From Flavobacterium sp. N1994 (lineage in GTDB: Bacteria > Bacteroidota > Bacteroidia > Flavobacteriales > Flavobacteriaceae), in contig NZ_CP109999.1 in assembly GCF_025947145.1 (NCBI RefSeq), positions 372,001-436,000 on the forward strand: a stretch of 64,000 bases of DNA, written 5' to 3'. A program made the position numbers and the translations under genes. Below, one piece after another: positions 52,878 to 61,852 of this stretch (position 1 is its first letter; every line of letters begins with the position of its first letter). The notes under the pieces were generated by a model. It worked only from the letters and a program-made list of their open reading frames with translations. It ran no database searches and was not told the DNA's origin.

Positions 52878-54341
52878 ATGAGCCAAGAAATTAGAAACCT
52901 TGAACCTAAAGTGCTTTGGAATAAATTTGCCGATTTGAACGCAGTACCTCGTCCATCTAAGAAAGAAGGGCGTGTGATTGAATTCATGAAAGACTTCGGA
53001 AATAGCCTAGGGTTAGAAACTTTTGAAGATGAAATCCGAAACGTAATCATCCGTAAACCAGCCACCCCAGGAATGGAAAACCGTAAAACTATTGTGCTTC
53101 AAGGGCATTTGGATATGGTACATCAAAAAAATAACGATACTAATTTTGACTTTGACACGCAAGGGATTGACATGTTTGTGGATGGCGACTGGGTTCGTGC
53201 ACGAGGAACTACACTTGGTGCTGATAATGGGTTAGGAGTAGCCGCAATCATGGCTATTTTGGAAAGCAAAGACATTCCGCATCCAGCGATTGACGCTTTA
53301 TTTACTATAGATGAAGAAACGGGAATGACTGGAGCGTTGAACTTGAAAGGTGGAATTTTAAAAGGAGAAATTCTATTGAATTTAGATACTGAAGAAGATG
53401 ATGAAATTGATATTGGATGTGCAGGTGGAGTAGACGTAACAGCAACTCGAAGCTATACTGAAGAGGAAGTTCCTGAAGGCTCTGTAGGTTATACCATTAC
53501 TGTTAAAGGGTTGAATGGTGGTCACTCTGGAATGGACATTCACAAAGGGTTAGGAAATGCAAACAAAATCATGAACCGTTTATTGTTTGACGGATTTGAG
53601 AATTTTGGGTTACAGATTTCAGAAATAGCTGGTGGAAGTTTGCGCAATGCGATTCCGCGTGAAAGTGTAGCGAAAGTAATTGTGGCTGGAATGTATGATG
53701 AGGCTTTTGTATTTGATATGCAAGAAATCATCAATGATATTAAATTTGAATTCAAAACCACAGAACCTAATTTAACCATTGAAATCAACAAAAGCGATTT
53801 GCCTTCTAAAGTAATGGATTTAGGTGTTCAAGAAGGACTGCTTCGTTCTCTTTATGCAGCCCATAATGGGGTTTACCGAATGAGTGCAGATATGGCGGAC
53901 TTGGTGGAAACTTCTAATAACATATCGAAAGTGGTCGTGAAAGACGGTAGTATTTCTATTCAAAACTTAACGCGTTCTTCTGTGGAAAGCTCTAAGTTTG
54001 ATTTGGCCAATGGGTTGCGTTCTGCGTATGAATTATTTGGTTGTGAAGTAGAGTTTGGAGGAAGTTATCCTGGTTGGACTCCAAATGTAAAATCAGAAAT
54101 ACTAGATTTATTAGTGGGCATTTATGAAAAACAAAACGGAGCAAAACCTAATGTGGTAGCTTGTCACGCCGGATTAGAATGCGGTATTTTAGGAACCAAT
54201 TATCCAGGAATGGATATGATTTCTTTTGGACCAACTATTCATGGAGCTCACAGTCCAGATGAAAGAGCCTCTATCAAATCGTCACAAAAATTCTGGAAGT
54301 TTTATTTAGAGATTTTGGCTAATATTCCAGAGAGAAAATAG
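52878..54341 (+). CDS. pepD: Aminoacyl-histidine dipeptidase (Xaa-His dipeptidase)
   Basis: A 487-residue M20-family metallopeptidase that hydrolyses Xaa-His and other dipeptides. The metal-ligand blocks are LQGHLDMVHQKN near residue 73, TTLGADNGLGVAAIM near 112, TIDEETGMTGA near 144 (Glu-Glu catalytic/ligand pair), CHAGLECG near 430 and IHGAHSPDERA near 455. The dimerisation domain has GLNGGHSGMDIHKG. Length is that of E. coli PepD. It follows the toxin gene by 15 bp. Confidence 0.95.
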   Translation: MSQEIRNLEPKVLWNKFADLNAVPRPSKKEGRVIEFMKDFGNSLGLETFEDEIRNVIIRKPATPGMENRKTIVLQGHLDMVHQKNNDTNFDFDTQGIDMFVDGDWVRARGTTLGADNGLGVAAIMAILESKDIPHPAIDALFTIDEETGMTGALNLKGGILKGEILLNLDTEEDDEIDIGCAGGVDVTATRSYTEEEVPEGSVGYTITVKGLNGGHSGMDIHKGLGNANKIMNRLLFDGFENFGLQISEIAGGSLRNAIPRESVAKVIVAGMYDEAFVFDMQEIINDIKFEFKTTEPNLTIEINKSDLPSKVMDLGVQEGLLRSLYAAHNGVYRMSADMADLVETSNNISKVVVKDGSISIQNLTRSSVESSKFDLANGLRSAYELFGCEVEFGGSYPGWTPNVKSEILDLLVGIYEKQNGAKPNVVACHAGLECGILGTNYPGMDMISFGPTIHGAHSPDERASIKSSQKFWKFYLEILANIPERK

Positions 54342-54366
54342 AAGAATGAAGAAAGAGAAAAGAGAA
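54341..54366. repeat. Short purine-rich tract after pepD
   Basis: GAAGAATGAAGAAAGAGAAA begins at the pepD stop and runs into the terminator. Same word class as 47024 and 51130, shorter. Confidence 0.5.
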
Positions 54367-54392
54367 ACCTCGTTTAGAAATAAACGAGGTTT
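54365..54392. terminator. Bidirectional intrinsic terminator
   Basis: Perfect 12-bp stem AAACCTCGTTTA / TAAACGAGGTTT around GAAA, between pepD (+) and the receptor gene (-). Confidence 0.9.
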
Positions 54393-54413
54393 TGTTTTAT
54401 AAACTAATTTCTT

Positions 54414-56588
54414 TTAAAACTTAGCTGTAAATCCTAGATACAAACTTCGGCCAACAGCTGGGATAATTCCGGGACCAGGATATTCATCGGTTCTACGAGT
54501 AAAGTAATGTTTGTCGGCTAAATTATTGACACCAAATTTCAAAGCAAAATTATTGATTTTATAACTGCCACTAAAGTCTAATACCGTGTAAGCCGGAATA
54601 TAACCCGCCACAGGATCGGTACTTGTTGCTACATTAGAGGCATCACCAAAAGCATCGCCTACATAATTGACTTGAAATGTAGTAGATAATTTGCTAGTAT
54701 TAAAAATCAAACCTACACGATTGATGATTTTAGTTGCGGCTTCCACACGTTTTCCTGAGTATTCTCCTGAAGTATATTTAGCATCCACATAAGCAAAGGA
54801 ATTAAAAAGACTTAACCCGTAATCCGAATTGGCATTGAAATATTTTAAGAAATTAAATTCTACATAACTTTCAATTCCTTTGTGAACGCTATTAGCAATA
54901 TTTTTTCTAATGGAATACAAATCACCGGTAATAGGATCAGTTTCAAGCGTTACCCCAATTCGTTTGTTGTACCCCAAATAAAATCCACTGAAGTCAAAAT
55001 TCAAATAATTTTTAATGGTACCACGATACCCCAAATCACTGTTGTAACCATCACTATCTTTAAGATTGGGGTCTATTTTAGAGGTTACCCCAAAAGGCTC
55101 TAATTGGCTGTAATCTATTGGTCTATAGGCCTGACTAAAATTGGCGTAAACACTACTGTTTTTTGAAGTTTTGTATTCTAATCCAATTCCTGCTAAAGCA
55201 AAAGTTCGGTTGCGAATTTCATCAGAAATTTGGATATCGCCTTCTACTTCTTTACTTCCTTTAGAAGTACTTCTTAAATACTCCAATCGAAATCCTGGAG
55301 TTACCGTAAAGTTTTTAGATACTCTGAAAATATTTTCTACAAACGGTGCCACATTAGTAGTAGTAAAATCTAAATCATACCCCCAATTGCCTGTAATTGA
55401 TAAATCAAAGTCGCTTCCTGTGGTACCTTCACCACCTCCTTGACGGGTAAACCAGGCATAACTTTGACGAATTCCACTAGCAAGAGTTGATTGTTGGTTT
55501 CCTAGTGTATAGTTTTGCGAGTACCTAATTTCAGTGGTTACATTGTTCATATTTTCAATACCAACCTCTCTTGGTACATAAGCATTGGTATCAGGGTCTA
55601 TAGCATCAACAGCTTCTGGTCCGCCATCTTCGTTTCGCCATACTAGAGAACGACTACTAAATAAATAACTTGATTTAATGCTCAATGTACTGTTTTTAGA
55701 AGGAGTGTAATTTGCAAATGCCGTAATAATATTCCAAGGAGTTTTTAGCCAGTTTCTACTACGGGTAGACTGACTTGCATCTGAATTAAATTGGGCATCA
55801 GTTAATCCACCTGGCATTTTAATTTTATTACGAAGCAAAGAATACTCAACACCAAAATTCCATTTTTCAGAGGCGTTGTATTGTATTTTTGCGAATCCTG
55901 AAACTTGTGTTTGTTCACTATTAGGTCTGTAACCATCTATGTTACGGTATTGTAAAAAGGCATAATAACTCCACTTTTTATAATTCCCACCAATAGAATT
56001 AAACGAATTGTACAATCCGTAGCTTCCAATAGTTTGTGAGGTAATGAATTCAAACGGTTTGTTTATGGGAGCTTCTTTGATAACATAATTTACCAAACCT
56101 CCAAATTGGGAACCAAATTGTAAGGATGATGCTCCACGAACCAATTCTATTCTACTGACAGCTTCCATTGGAGGCAAATAGTAAGATTCGTTATAACCAT
56201 AAACATCGGAACTAATATTGTATCCATTTTGACGAGTATTCATTTCGATACTTTGAGTTGGATTTAATCCACGAGTGGCAATTCCGTTGGCAGTAAAACC
56301 GCTACTTTCGGTTTCTACAATATTTAAGCCAGGCACTCTTCCTAAAATTTGACGAGTATTGTTTATGGCTTTATTGGCATCGAGGCTATCAATGAGAATC
56401 ACTTCACTTTTTTTACCAGCGTAAATAATTCCATTTTTGGTATCAGGTAAATGACCTAATCCGTTTACGGTTTTAAATCCTTTTACTTTAACTTCGTTGA
56501 GTTTATTGATTGTGTCTTTCACTTGAGCATTGACAAAATGAACAGAGCCAAATACTAATGCCGTAAGGATAATTCTATTGAAATTCAT
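54414..56588 (-). CDS. TonB-dependent receptor, FecA-like
   Basis: A 724-residue outer-membrane receptor with signal peptide MNFNRIILTALVFGSVHFVNAQ. The plug domain runs about 30-190 (LNEVKVKGFKTVNGLGHLPDTKNGIIYAGKKSE, RQILGRVPGLNIVETESSGFTANGIATRGLNP, AVSRIELVRGASSLQFGSQFGGLVNYV). The barrel ends in Phe (LYLGFTAKF). Plug sequence and size resemble ferric-citrate/siderophore receptors. It follows the di-haem peroxidase gene by 23 bp on the same strand and so probably shares its promoter, which carries two AT-rich boxes. Iron uptake is the most likely role; no substrate test is possible here. Confidence 0.88.
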   Translation of the reverse strand: MNFNRIILTALVFGSVHFVNAQVKDTINKLNEVKVKGFKTVNGLGHLPDTKNGIIYAGKKSEVILIDSLDANKAINNTRQILGRVPGLNIVETESSGFTANGIATRGLNPTQSIEMNTRQNGYNISSDVYGYNESYYLPPMEAVSRIELVRGASSLQFGSQFGGLVNYVIKEAPINKPFEFITSQTIGSYGLYNSFNSIGGNYKKWSYYAFLQYRNIDGYRPNSEQTQVSGFAKIQYNASEKWNFGVEYSLLRNKIKMPGGLTDAQFNSDASQSTRSRNWLKTPWNIITAFANYTPSKNSTLSIKSSYLFSSRSLVWRNEDGGPEAVDAIDPDTNAYVPREVGIENMNNVTTEIRYSQNYTLGNQQSTLASGIRQSYAWFTRQGGGEGTTGSDFDLSITGNWGYDLDFTTTNVAPFVENIFRVSKNFTVTPGFRLEYLRSTSKGSKEVEGDIQISDEIRNRTFALAGIGLEYKTSKNSSVYANFSQAYRPIDYSQLEPFGVTSKIDPNLKDSDGYNSDLGYRGTIKNYLNFDFSGFYLGYNKRIGVTLETDPITGDLYSIRKNIANSVHKGIESYVEFNFLKYFNANSDYGLSLFNSFAYVDAKYTSGEYSGKRVEAATKIINRVGLIFNTSKLSTTFQVNYVGDAFGDASNVATSTDPVAGYIPAYTVLDFSGSYKINNFALKFGVNNLADKHYFTRRTDEYPGPGIIPAVGRSLYLGFTAKF

Positions 56589-56611
56589 GATTGTATTAAG
56601 TATAGTTAAAA

Positions 56612-57706
56612 TTATTGTCTGTAATGATCGGTAAGCGTTTCAAGGAATTTTTCTAGTTGATATTCTTCCTCAGCCGTTAATTGAAGGTTACCTAATTCTT
56701 CGGTATTTACATTTTGAGGTACTTCTGCAGGACCAAATTCACCAGTATTTAGATCTCTAGTATTATAAAAATGGATTACTTGTTTGAGTGTTGAAAACGA
56801 GCCATTATGAAAATATGGTCCTGTAATAGCTATGTTACGAAGAGTAGGAACTTTAAATTTACCATTATGTTGAGCCTGACCAACTAAGGCACCAATACCT
56901 AAATCAATATAATTGTTTCCAGCTGGATTAATAGAAGTCGGTTGTGTATAAAATGGATTAGTTTGGTTTTTGGGTACTCCAATATTGTCATAAGTAAAGT
57001 CGGTAAACAAAACTTTTCCTGTATTTTCATCTTCATCTAAAATATGACAGTTAGCACATTGGGCTTTACCTGCAAAAAGCGCTAGACCTTTTTTTTCATC
57101 CTCTGTAAAAGATATCATTTGACGAGAATAGTAATCAAATTTGGAAGTAAACGAATTGACCTCTCTCGATTTTTCATAACTCGCCACTGCATCGGCAACA
57201 GCATTTAGAATTTCAATATCGGATTGTAGTGTTCCATAAATACTTGTTAGTTTAGGAAAATATATCGCTTGTTTTATTTTCTCTGCTACGTCATGAACGG
57301 ACGTATTATTCATTTCTAAAGGGTTTAATAGGGGGTGAATAAATTGTTCTTGCAAACTAGTCGATCGTCCATCAAGAAATAACCCACCAACAAAGGTTTC
57401 ATCAATAGCATTGTAATAGCGACTTGGTGAAAATATAGTGTACGATAAACTAGGGGCATTTCTATTTCCAAAGTTATTAGTCAGTATGCCTTGTGATATA
57501 GCATTGTTTGCAGGGTCGCTAAATCCTTTTTCAGGGGCATGACAGGAAGCGCAAGCTTGTCCTATTGGATTGGATAAATTGGTGTCAAAAAAGATAGCCT
57601 TACCCACTTGATTTTTTTCACTTGGGACTATTTCGTAATTGCTTTTATCATCAGTGCAACTTGTAAATAGTATAAATAAGGATAGAAAATGCAAATATGA
57701 TTTCAT
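56612..57706 (-). CDS. Di-haem cytochrome c peroxidase (MauG/CcpA family), lipoprotein
   Basis: A 364-residue c-type cytochrome peroxidase. It begins with a lipoprotein signal peptide (MKSYLHFLSLFILFTSC, Cys17). Haem attachment motifs are Cys52-Ala-Ser-Cys55-His56 (CASCHAPEKGF) and Cys217-Ala-Asn-Cys220-His221. Other family blocks are NAPSLSYTIF and FKVPTLRNIAITGPYFHNG. It sits in the periplasm, attached to a membrane, and may reduce peroxide or oxidise another haem partner. It is the first gene of a two-gene operon with the FecA-like receptor, a pairing that suggests redox handling of iron during uptake (inference). Confidence 0.92.
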   Translation of the reverse strand: MKSYLHFLSLFILFTSCTDDKSNYEIVPSEKNQVGKAIFFDTNLSNPIGQACASCHAPEKGFSDPANNAISQGILTNNFGNRNAPSLSYTIFSPSRYYNAIDETFVGGLFLDGRSTSLQEQFIHPLLNPLEMNNTSVHDVAEKIKQAIYFPKLTSIYGTLQSDIEILNAVADAVASYEKSREVNSFTSKFDYYSRQMISFTEDEKKGLALFAGKAQCANCHILDEDENTGKVLFTDFTYDNIGVPKNQTNPFYTQPTSINPAGNNYIDLGIGALVGQAQHNGKFKVPTLRNIAITGPYFHNGSFSTLKQVIHFYNTRDLNTGEFGPAEVPQNVNTEELGNLQLTAEEEYQLEKFLETLTDHYRQ

Positions 57707-57720
57707 TTTATTTAGAATAA
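57707..57720 (-). promoter_or_regulatory. Candidate iron-regulator box, proximal
   Basis: TTTATTTAGAATAA directly upstream of the peroxidase start codon, identical to the box at 57768-57781. The AT-rich half-palindrome resembles Fur-type operators. Inference only. Confidence 0.45.
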
Positions 57721-57735
57721 TTAAAAATAATGATG

Positions 57736-57765
57736 CAAATATAATTACGGAAACTCAAACAACAA
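57736..57765 (-). promoter_or_regulatory. Promoter of the peroxidase-receptor operon
   Basis: On the minus strand TTG (57763-57765), 19 bp, then TATATTTG (57736-57743), an excellent Bacteroidetes promoter 30 bp from the start codon. Confidence 0.75.
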
Positions 57766-57767
57766 AG

Positions 57768-57781
57768 TTTATTTAGAATAA
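57768..57781 (-). promoter_or_regulatory. Candidate iron-regulator box, distal
   Basis: Second copy of TTTATTTAGAATAA, here within ATTTAGAATAAATATAAAT, whose outer five bases are palindromic. The two boxes straddle the promoter, 61 bp apart. Confidence 0.45.
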
Positions 57782-57830
57782 ATATAAATAATATTTTTAT
57801 CTGTTTGATTTAGTATTATTTACAAACAAA

Positions 57831-57856
57831 AAAACCTTACTAAGGAGTAAGGTTTT
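57831..57856 (-). terminator. Terminator of the DUF6265 gene
   Basis: AAAACCTTAC and GTAAGGTTTT pair perfectly around TAAGGA. It lies past the minus-strand stop at 57882. Confidence 0.85.
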
Positions 57857-57881
57857 GTTCTATTTAAGCGGATAAAAGGAG

Positions 57882-58370
57882 TTATTTCTTCTTCATAGGG
57901 TAGCTTTCTTGACTTTCTTTTCCTAGTTGTTTACCAGATATAGTGGCAATCAAATTAGTATCATTTATTTTTTTATAGACGATTTTTTGAGGATAATCAT
58001 GTTTTGGATTTTCAAATGTGAATACATTTTCAGCATCAGAGGTTTGTTTAAAGCTAACAGGTTCATCATTATTCTGCCCTTGTACGGTGGCGTTATAGAT
58101 TAGTTCTTCATTCTTTTGTATCAATTGGATACTTTCAAAATGTACTGTGTCTTTTGAAGTAATAAAATAACTCTGACCAGTAAAGGTACTGTCATTTGCT
58201 ATTTCCCAGTTTTCAGTCAATGTACCATCAGGAAGTTTTTGTTCCCAATGCCCAAGGAGCCAATTCATTTTATCTAGTTTGTCAAATTTTTTATGGGAAG
58301 TACTGTTTTTGCAAGAGACAAAACAAAGTATGATTATGGTTGATAATAAAACGGTTTTAAAAGATTTCAT
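57882..58370 (-). CDS. DUF6265 family lipoprotein
   Basis: A 162-residue lipoprotein (MKSFKTVLLSTIIILCFVSC, Cys20). The mature domain has the DUF6265 pattern: MNWLLGHWEQKLPDGTLTENWEIANDSTFTGQSYFI at about 34-69 and FTFENPKHDYPQKIVYKKIND near 120. The fold is probably a lipocalin-like beta barrel. Function unknown. It is a single gene with its own terminator. Confidence 0.82.
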   Translation of the reverse strand: MKSFKTVLLSTIIILCFVSCKNSTSHKKFDKLDKMNWLLGHWEQKLPDGTLTENWEIANDSTFTGQSYFITSKDTVHFESIQLIQKNEELIYNATVQGQNNDEPVSFKQTSDAENVFTFENPKHDYPQKIVYKKINDTNLIATISGKQLGKESQESYPMKKK

Positions 58371-58506
58371 ATTTTTTTAGTTAGTAAAGCGTAAAATTAA
58401 CAAACTTATTTTTGATAATGGTATTTTGAATAAAAAGGCTTTTTTTGTTTTAGAAAATTAGTTCTTTTAATGAATTTTAACTCTTTAATTTTGGCAGTAT
58501 AGATTT

Positions 58507-59778
58507 CTACTTAAGAGAAGCATTATAGTTGTATACTGTAAACGGAAAAATCATTTTTGAAGTTTGTTTAGCAATCAAACACACCATTAAAAGCGGGAAG
58601 AATAGTGTATAATTATGAATCATTCCACAAACTAAAAACAAAGCTGTAAAAGGTGCTTGAATACTAGCACTTAAAACAGCAGCCATACCGATAACAACAA
58701 AATTCATAGGAATAACATTGGCATGAAAGGAATGGTTTATAATGGTAGCAACAAAAAAACCCAAGAAAGCACCAATTACTAAACTTGGTGCAAAAACACC
58801 ACCATCACCACCAGCGGCCAAAGTTGCTGAAGTAATTACAGGTTTTAATAGTATGACCCCAACTAAGGTTGCTATGGAAAGTAAAGTGATTGAAGAATTG
58901 GCTTGACTAAATAATCCTTTTACAGCTGAGTATCCCTCTCCATACAATTGTGGTAATAGAAGCAAGCAAATGGTTAAAATGGTAGCTCCTAACAAAATTC
59001 TGTGATAGTGAAAGGGAATCTTTCCGAATTGTAATTTAAAAAACAATACCATTTTTGTCAGATAAACAGAGTTCAATCCAGCCAAAATACCAAGTAAAAT
59101 AAAATAGGGAATAGCATGTACATGCCAAGTAGTAATGGTGATGGCAAACAAAGGTTTTTCATCTACAAATAATAGTAGACCCAGCGAGGTTAATAATGCT
59201 ATGCCGTTGGTTAAAAAGAAAACCCAATTTCTTTTTTTAGTAATAACTTCCATAGAAAATAAAATTCCTGCTATGGGACTAGAAAATAAGACAGTTATTC
59301 CAGCAGTAATACCAGCACAAATGAGTTCCGTTTTATAATTGCTTAAAAGCTTATCCTTTTTTGAGGTTGTATTGCCAATAGCAGCTGTAGCAACAACTGT
59401 TGAAACTTCAATGCCTGTGGAACCCCCAAAAATTACGGTCACTATACCATTAATAAAATGTGACGGAATTTTGTACAAAGGCAATTGTTTTGATTTTGAT
59501 TGAATTGCTTCAAAAATTTCAGTAATACCTTTGTTCGCTTTTTTTTGAAACAAATAGTGACGTAATAAATAAATTACTGACAATCCTAAAATAGGAAAGA
59601 GTAAGAAATAAATCCAATTGGTTGATGCCTTAAAAAATAAAATGGATTCGTATTTTTCAGTAATGTGCTTTAAAGCTAGACTCAAAAATGTAGAAAGAAA
59701 ACCAATTAAAAGAGAAGCAAGTACTAGTTTTTGGAATAAATGGAAATGATATCGACTTCTAATTTTTGTGAAATGCAT
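58507..59778 (-). CDS. ClC-family chloride channel/antiporter
   Basis: A 423-residue integral membrane protein of the ClC family (about 12 or more helices, voltage-gated-ClC fold). The GREGP-like motif is present as GGSTGIEVSTVV near residue 112, keeping the gating glutamate. The second filter motif GGDGGVFAPSLVIGAFLG is near 322. No cytoplasmic CBS domains follow. Whether it is a channel or a Cl-/H+ antiporter cannot be decided from these motifs. It stands alone, divergent from prfA. Confidence 0.88.
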   Translation of the reverse strand: MHFTKIRSRYHFHLFQKLVLASLLIGFLSTFLSLALKHITEKYESILFFKASTNWIYFLLFPILGLSVIYLLRHYLFQKKANKGITEIFEAIQSKSKQLPLYKIPSHFINGIVTVIFGGSTGIEVSTVVATAAIGNTTSKKDKLLSNYKTELICAGITAGITVLFSSPIAGILFSMEVITKKRNWVFFLTNGIALLTSLGLLLFVDEKPLFAITITTWHVHAIPYFILLGILAGLNSVYLTKMVLFFKLQFGKIPFHYHRILLGATILTICLLLLPQLYGEGYSAVKGLFSQANSSITLLSIATLVGVILLKPVITSATLAAGGDGGVFAPSLVIGAFLGFFVATIINHSFHANVIPMNFVVIGMAAVLSASIQAPFTALFLVCGMIHNYTLFFPLLMVCLIAKQTSKMIFPFTVYNYNASLK

Positions 59779-59899
59779 CTTTTGGATTGAGTGTGTTTTA
59801 CAAAACTACTAAATCATTATCCAAAAAACAGTCAATACAGTCATAAAACTGTCCTAAAAAATCTGATAATCAAAGACTATAAACTGAACACTTTTTTTG

Positions 59900-59907
59900 T
59901 ACTTTTG
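59900..59907 (+). promoter_or_regulatory. Candidate -7 box of prfA
   Basis: TACTTTTG, 23 bp before the prfA ATG, preceded by a T-run. No TTG at the expected -33 spacing. Confidence 0.45.
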
Positions 59908-59930
59908 CACTCGAAAATAAAGAATACACT

Positions 59931-61004
59931 ATGTTAGAAAGATTGCAATATGTAAAACAACGTTTCGATGAGATTTCGGATTTGATTATTCAACCTGATA
60001 TTATCTCTGATCAGAAACGTTATGTGCAGTTAAATCAGGAATACAAAGGGCTAAAAGCGTTAATGGAAAAACGGGAAGAGCTAATTAACATTACTGGAAA
60101 TATAGAAGAAGCCAACGAAATTATCGCTGATGGTTCGGATGCCGAAATGGTAGAAATGGCCAAGATGCAATTAGACGAAGCCAAAGATCGTTTACCAGAA
60201 TTGGAAGAAGAAATCAAATTTATGTTGATTCCAAAAGATCCAGAAGATGCTAAAAACGTCATGGTGGAGATTCGTGCTGGAACAGGTGGAGACGAGGCTT
60301 CCATTTTCGCTGGAGATTTATTTAGAATGTATACCAAATACTGTGAAAGCCGTGGTTGGAGAACTTCGGTTGTGGATATGAATGAAGGAACATCGGGTGG
60401 TTTCAAAGAGGTCATTTTTGAAGTAACCGGTGAAGATGTTTATGGAACACTAAAGTTTGAAGCGGGAGTTCATCGTGTACAACGGGTACCTCAAACGGAA
60501 ACACAAGGACGTGTACATACTTCAGCAGCCACTGTTATGGTTTTGCCAGAAGCGGAAGAATTTGACGTACAAATTGATATGAACGATGTTCGTGTGGATT
60601 TCTTCTGTTCCTCAGGACCTGGTGGACAATCCGTTAATACTACAAAATCGGCTGTGCGTTTAACACACATTCCAACGGGATTAGTAGCGCAATGTCAGGA
60701 CCAAAAATCCCAACATAAAAATAAAGATAAAGCTTTAGAAGTATTGCGTTCCCGTTTATACGAACAAGAATTAGCCAAAAAACAAGCGGAAGATGCTACC
60801 AAACGTACTTCTCAAGTAAGTTCAGGTGACCGATCTGCTAAAATCCGTACTTACAACTATGCACAAGGTCGTGTAACAGATCATAGAATAGGATTAGATG
60901 TTTTTGATATGGATGGAGTAATGAATGGGAAAATTCAAAAATTTGTTGACGAACTTCAAATGGTCAATAACATGGAGAAATTAAAAGAAAGCGAAGTTTT
61001 CTAA
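59931..61004 (+). CDS. prfA: Peptide chain release factor 1
   Basis: A 357-residue class I release factor recognising UAA and UAG. The anticodon-like tripeptide is Pro187-Gln-Thr189 (P-x-T type) in [19 protein letters not shown]. The catalytic GGQ is Gly231-Gly232-Gln233 in [18 protein letters not shown]. The N-terminal coiled domain and the [22 protein letters not shown] block are present. P-x-T rather than SPF excludes RF2. It is a single gene with a strong terminator. Confidence 0.97.
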   Translation: MLERLQYVKQRFDEISDLIIQPDIISDQKRYVQLNQEYKGLKALMEKREELINITGNIEEANEIIADGSDAEMVEMAKMQLDEAKDRLPELEEEIKFMLIPKDPEDAKNVMVEIRAGTGGDEASIFAGDLFRMYTKYCESRGWRTSVVDMNEGTSGGFKEVIFEVTGEDVYGTLKFEAGVHRVQRVPQTETQGRVHTSAATVMVLPEAEEFDVQIDMNDVRVDFFCSSGPGGQSVNTTKSAVRLTHIPTGLVAQCQDQKSQHKNKDKALEVLRSRLYEQELAKKQAEDATKRTSQVSSGDRSAKIRTYNYAQGRVTDHRIGLDVFDMDGVMNGKIQKFVDELQMVNNMEKLKESEVF

Positions 61005-61010
61005 AATAGA

Positions 61011-61042
61011 AAAGGCTAACAGTAAGTTAGCCTTTTTTTTTG
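61011..61042 (+). terminator. prfA terminator
   Basis: AAAGGCTAAC and GTTAGCCTTT form a perfect 10-bp stem around AGTAA, followed by nine or more T residues. Confidence 0.92.
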
Positions 61043-61103
61043 CTTATTAAATTGGTTAAAACTCAAATACAACTTTTTTTTTATTAATTGATGATTACAT
61101 TCT

Positions 61104-61259
61104 TCACAGGATCTCTTTTCCTTTAATGATTTTAAGTAATATCGCTATCACGGCTATCAGTAATAAAATATGAATTATCCATCCCAAGTTGTATACGAAG
61201 AATCCTAAAGCCCAAAGGATTACTAATACAACGGCAAGGGTATAAAGTAAATTTTGCAT
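61104..61259 (-). CDS. Lmo0937-family small membrane protein
   Basis: A short 51-residue reading frame from ATG 61259 to TGA 61104-61106. It begins MQNLLYTLAVVLVILWALG, continues FFVYNLGWIIHILLLIAVIA, and ends LLKIIKGKEIL. Two hydrophobic helices joined by a short turn, with the W-A-x-G-F-F and G-x-I-I-H-I-L-L pattern, match the Lmo0937 family of tiny inner-membrane proteins. These are often stress-linked, but the function is unknown. It lies 18 bp downstream of the exported-protein gene on the same strand, so probably in its transcript. Confidence 0.85.
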   Translation of the reverse strand: MQNLLYTLAVVLVILWALGFFVYNLGWIIHILLLIAVIAILLKIIKGKEIL

Positions 61260-61277
61260 TGTAATTTAATTTTGATT

Positions 61278-61706
61278 TTATTGTAGTGAAGCAGTTGAAT
61301 TTTCAGGAACCATGGCTGAAGAAGGCCTTTTGATTCTTCCTTTTGGATTGTATGGAAATTCTTTGCGGTGTTGTTTAATATAGTTTTGAGGAGCTTCATC
61401 TTTTGCAATGTATACCATAACTCTTTCGTTTTTAAATAACGAATAACCTCCATAATATAAGGGCAACTCTTCTGATGTTAACCAATCTTTACCAACTTGA
61501 TAATGGTACATCTTTTTTTCTAAATCAAAATAGACTTGCATATTGGGAAAGTAATAATAGGAAGTTGTATTTTTTCCAGAGCCTGAGCTATCATTACATA
61601 TAGAGGAAGCGTCATCCGAAAAGATTACTGTCTTTTCATTTTTGTTCTGAGCATTAGCGGTCAATGCTTTAACCACTAAAAGCATGATTATAATTGACTT
61701 TTTCAT
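61278..61706 (-). CDS. Hypothetical exported protein
   Basis: A 142-residue exported protein from ATG 61706 (MKKSIIIMLLVVKALTANAQ, signal peptide; the 61739 start adds 11 residues before it). The mature part has DDASSICNDSSGSGKNTTSYYYFPNMQVYFDLEKKMYHYQVGKDWLTSEELPLYYGGYSLF in outline, Tyr- and Ser-rich, and ends NPKGRIKRPSSAMVPEN. This aromatic pattern recurs in small Flavobacteriaceae exported proteins, but I cannot name a family. Confidence 0.65.
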   Translation of the reverse strand: MKKSIIIMLLVVKALTANAQNKNEKTVIFSDDASSICNDSSGSGKNTTSYYYFPNMQVYFDLEKKMYHYQVGKDWLTSEELPLYYGGYSLFKNERVMVYIAKDEAPQNYIKQHRKEFPYNPKGRIKRPSSAMVPENSTASLQ

Positions 61707-61852
61707 TGGGACAAATTGTATTAATTTATTATAGTACAAAGGTGCAATCCAAAAACAATTCTTTTGTTATAACAATTCTTAAAATAGTTATAAAATTTAC
61801 ATTAAAGGGGACAAAAAGCAATACAGTAAATAAGGATAAGAAGGATGTGGAT

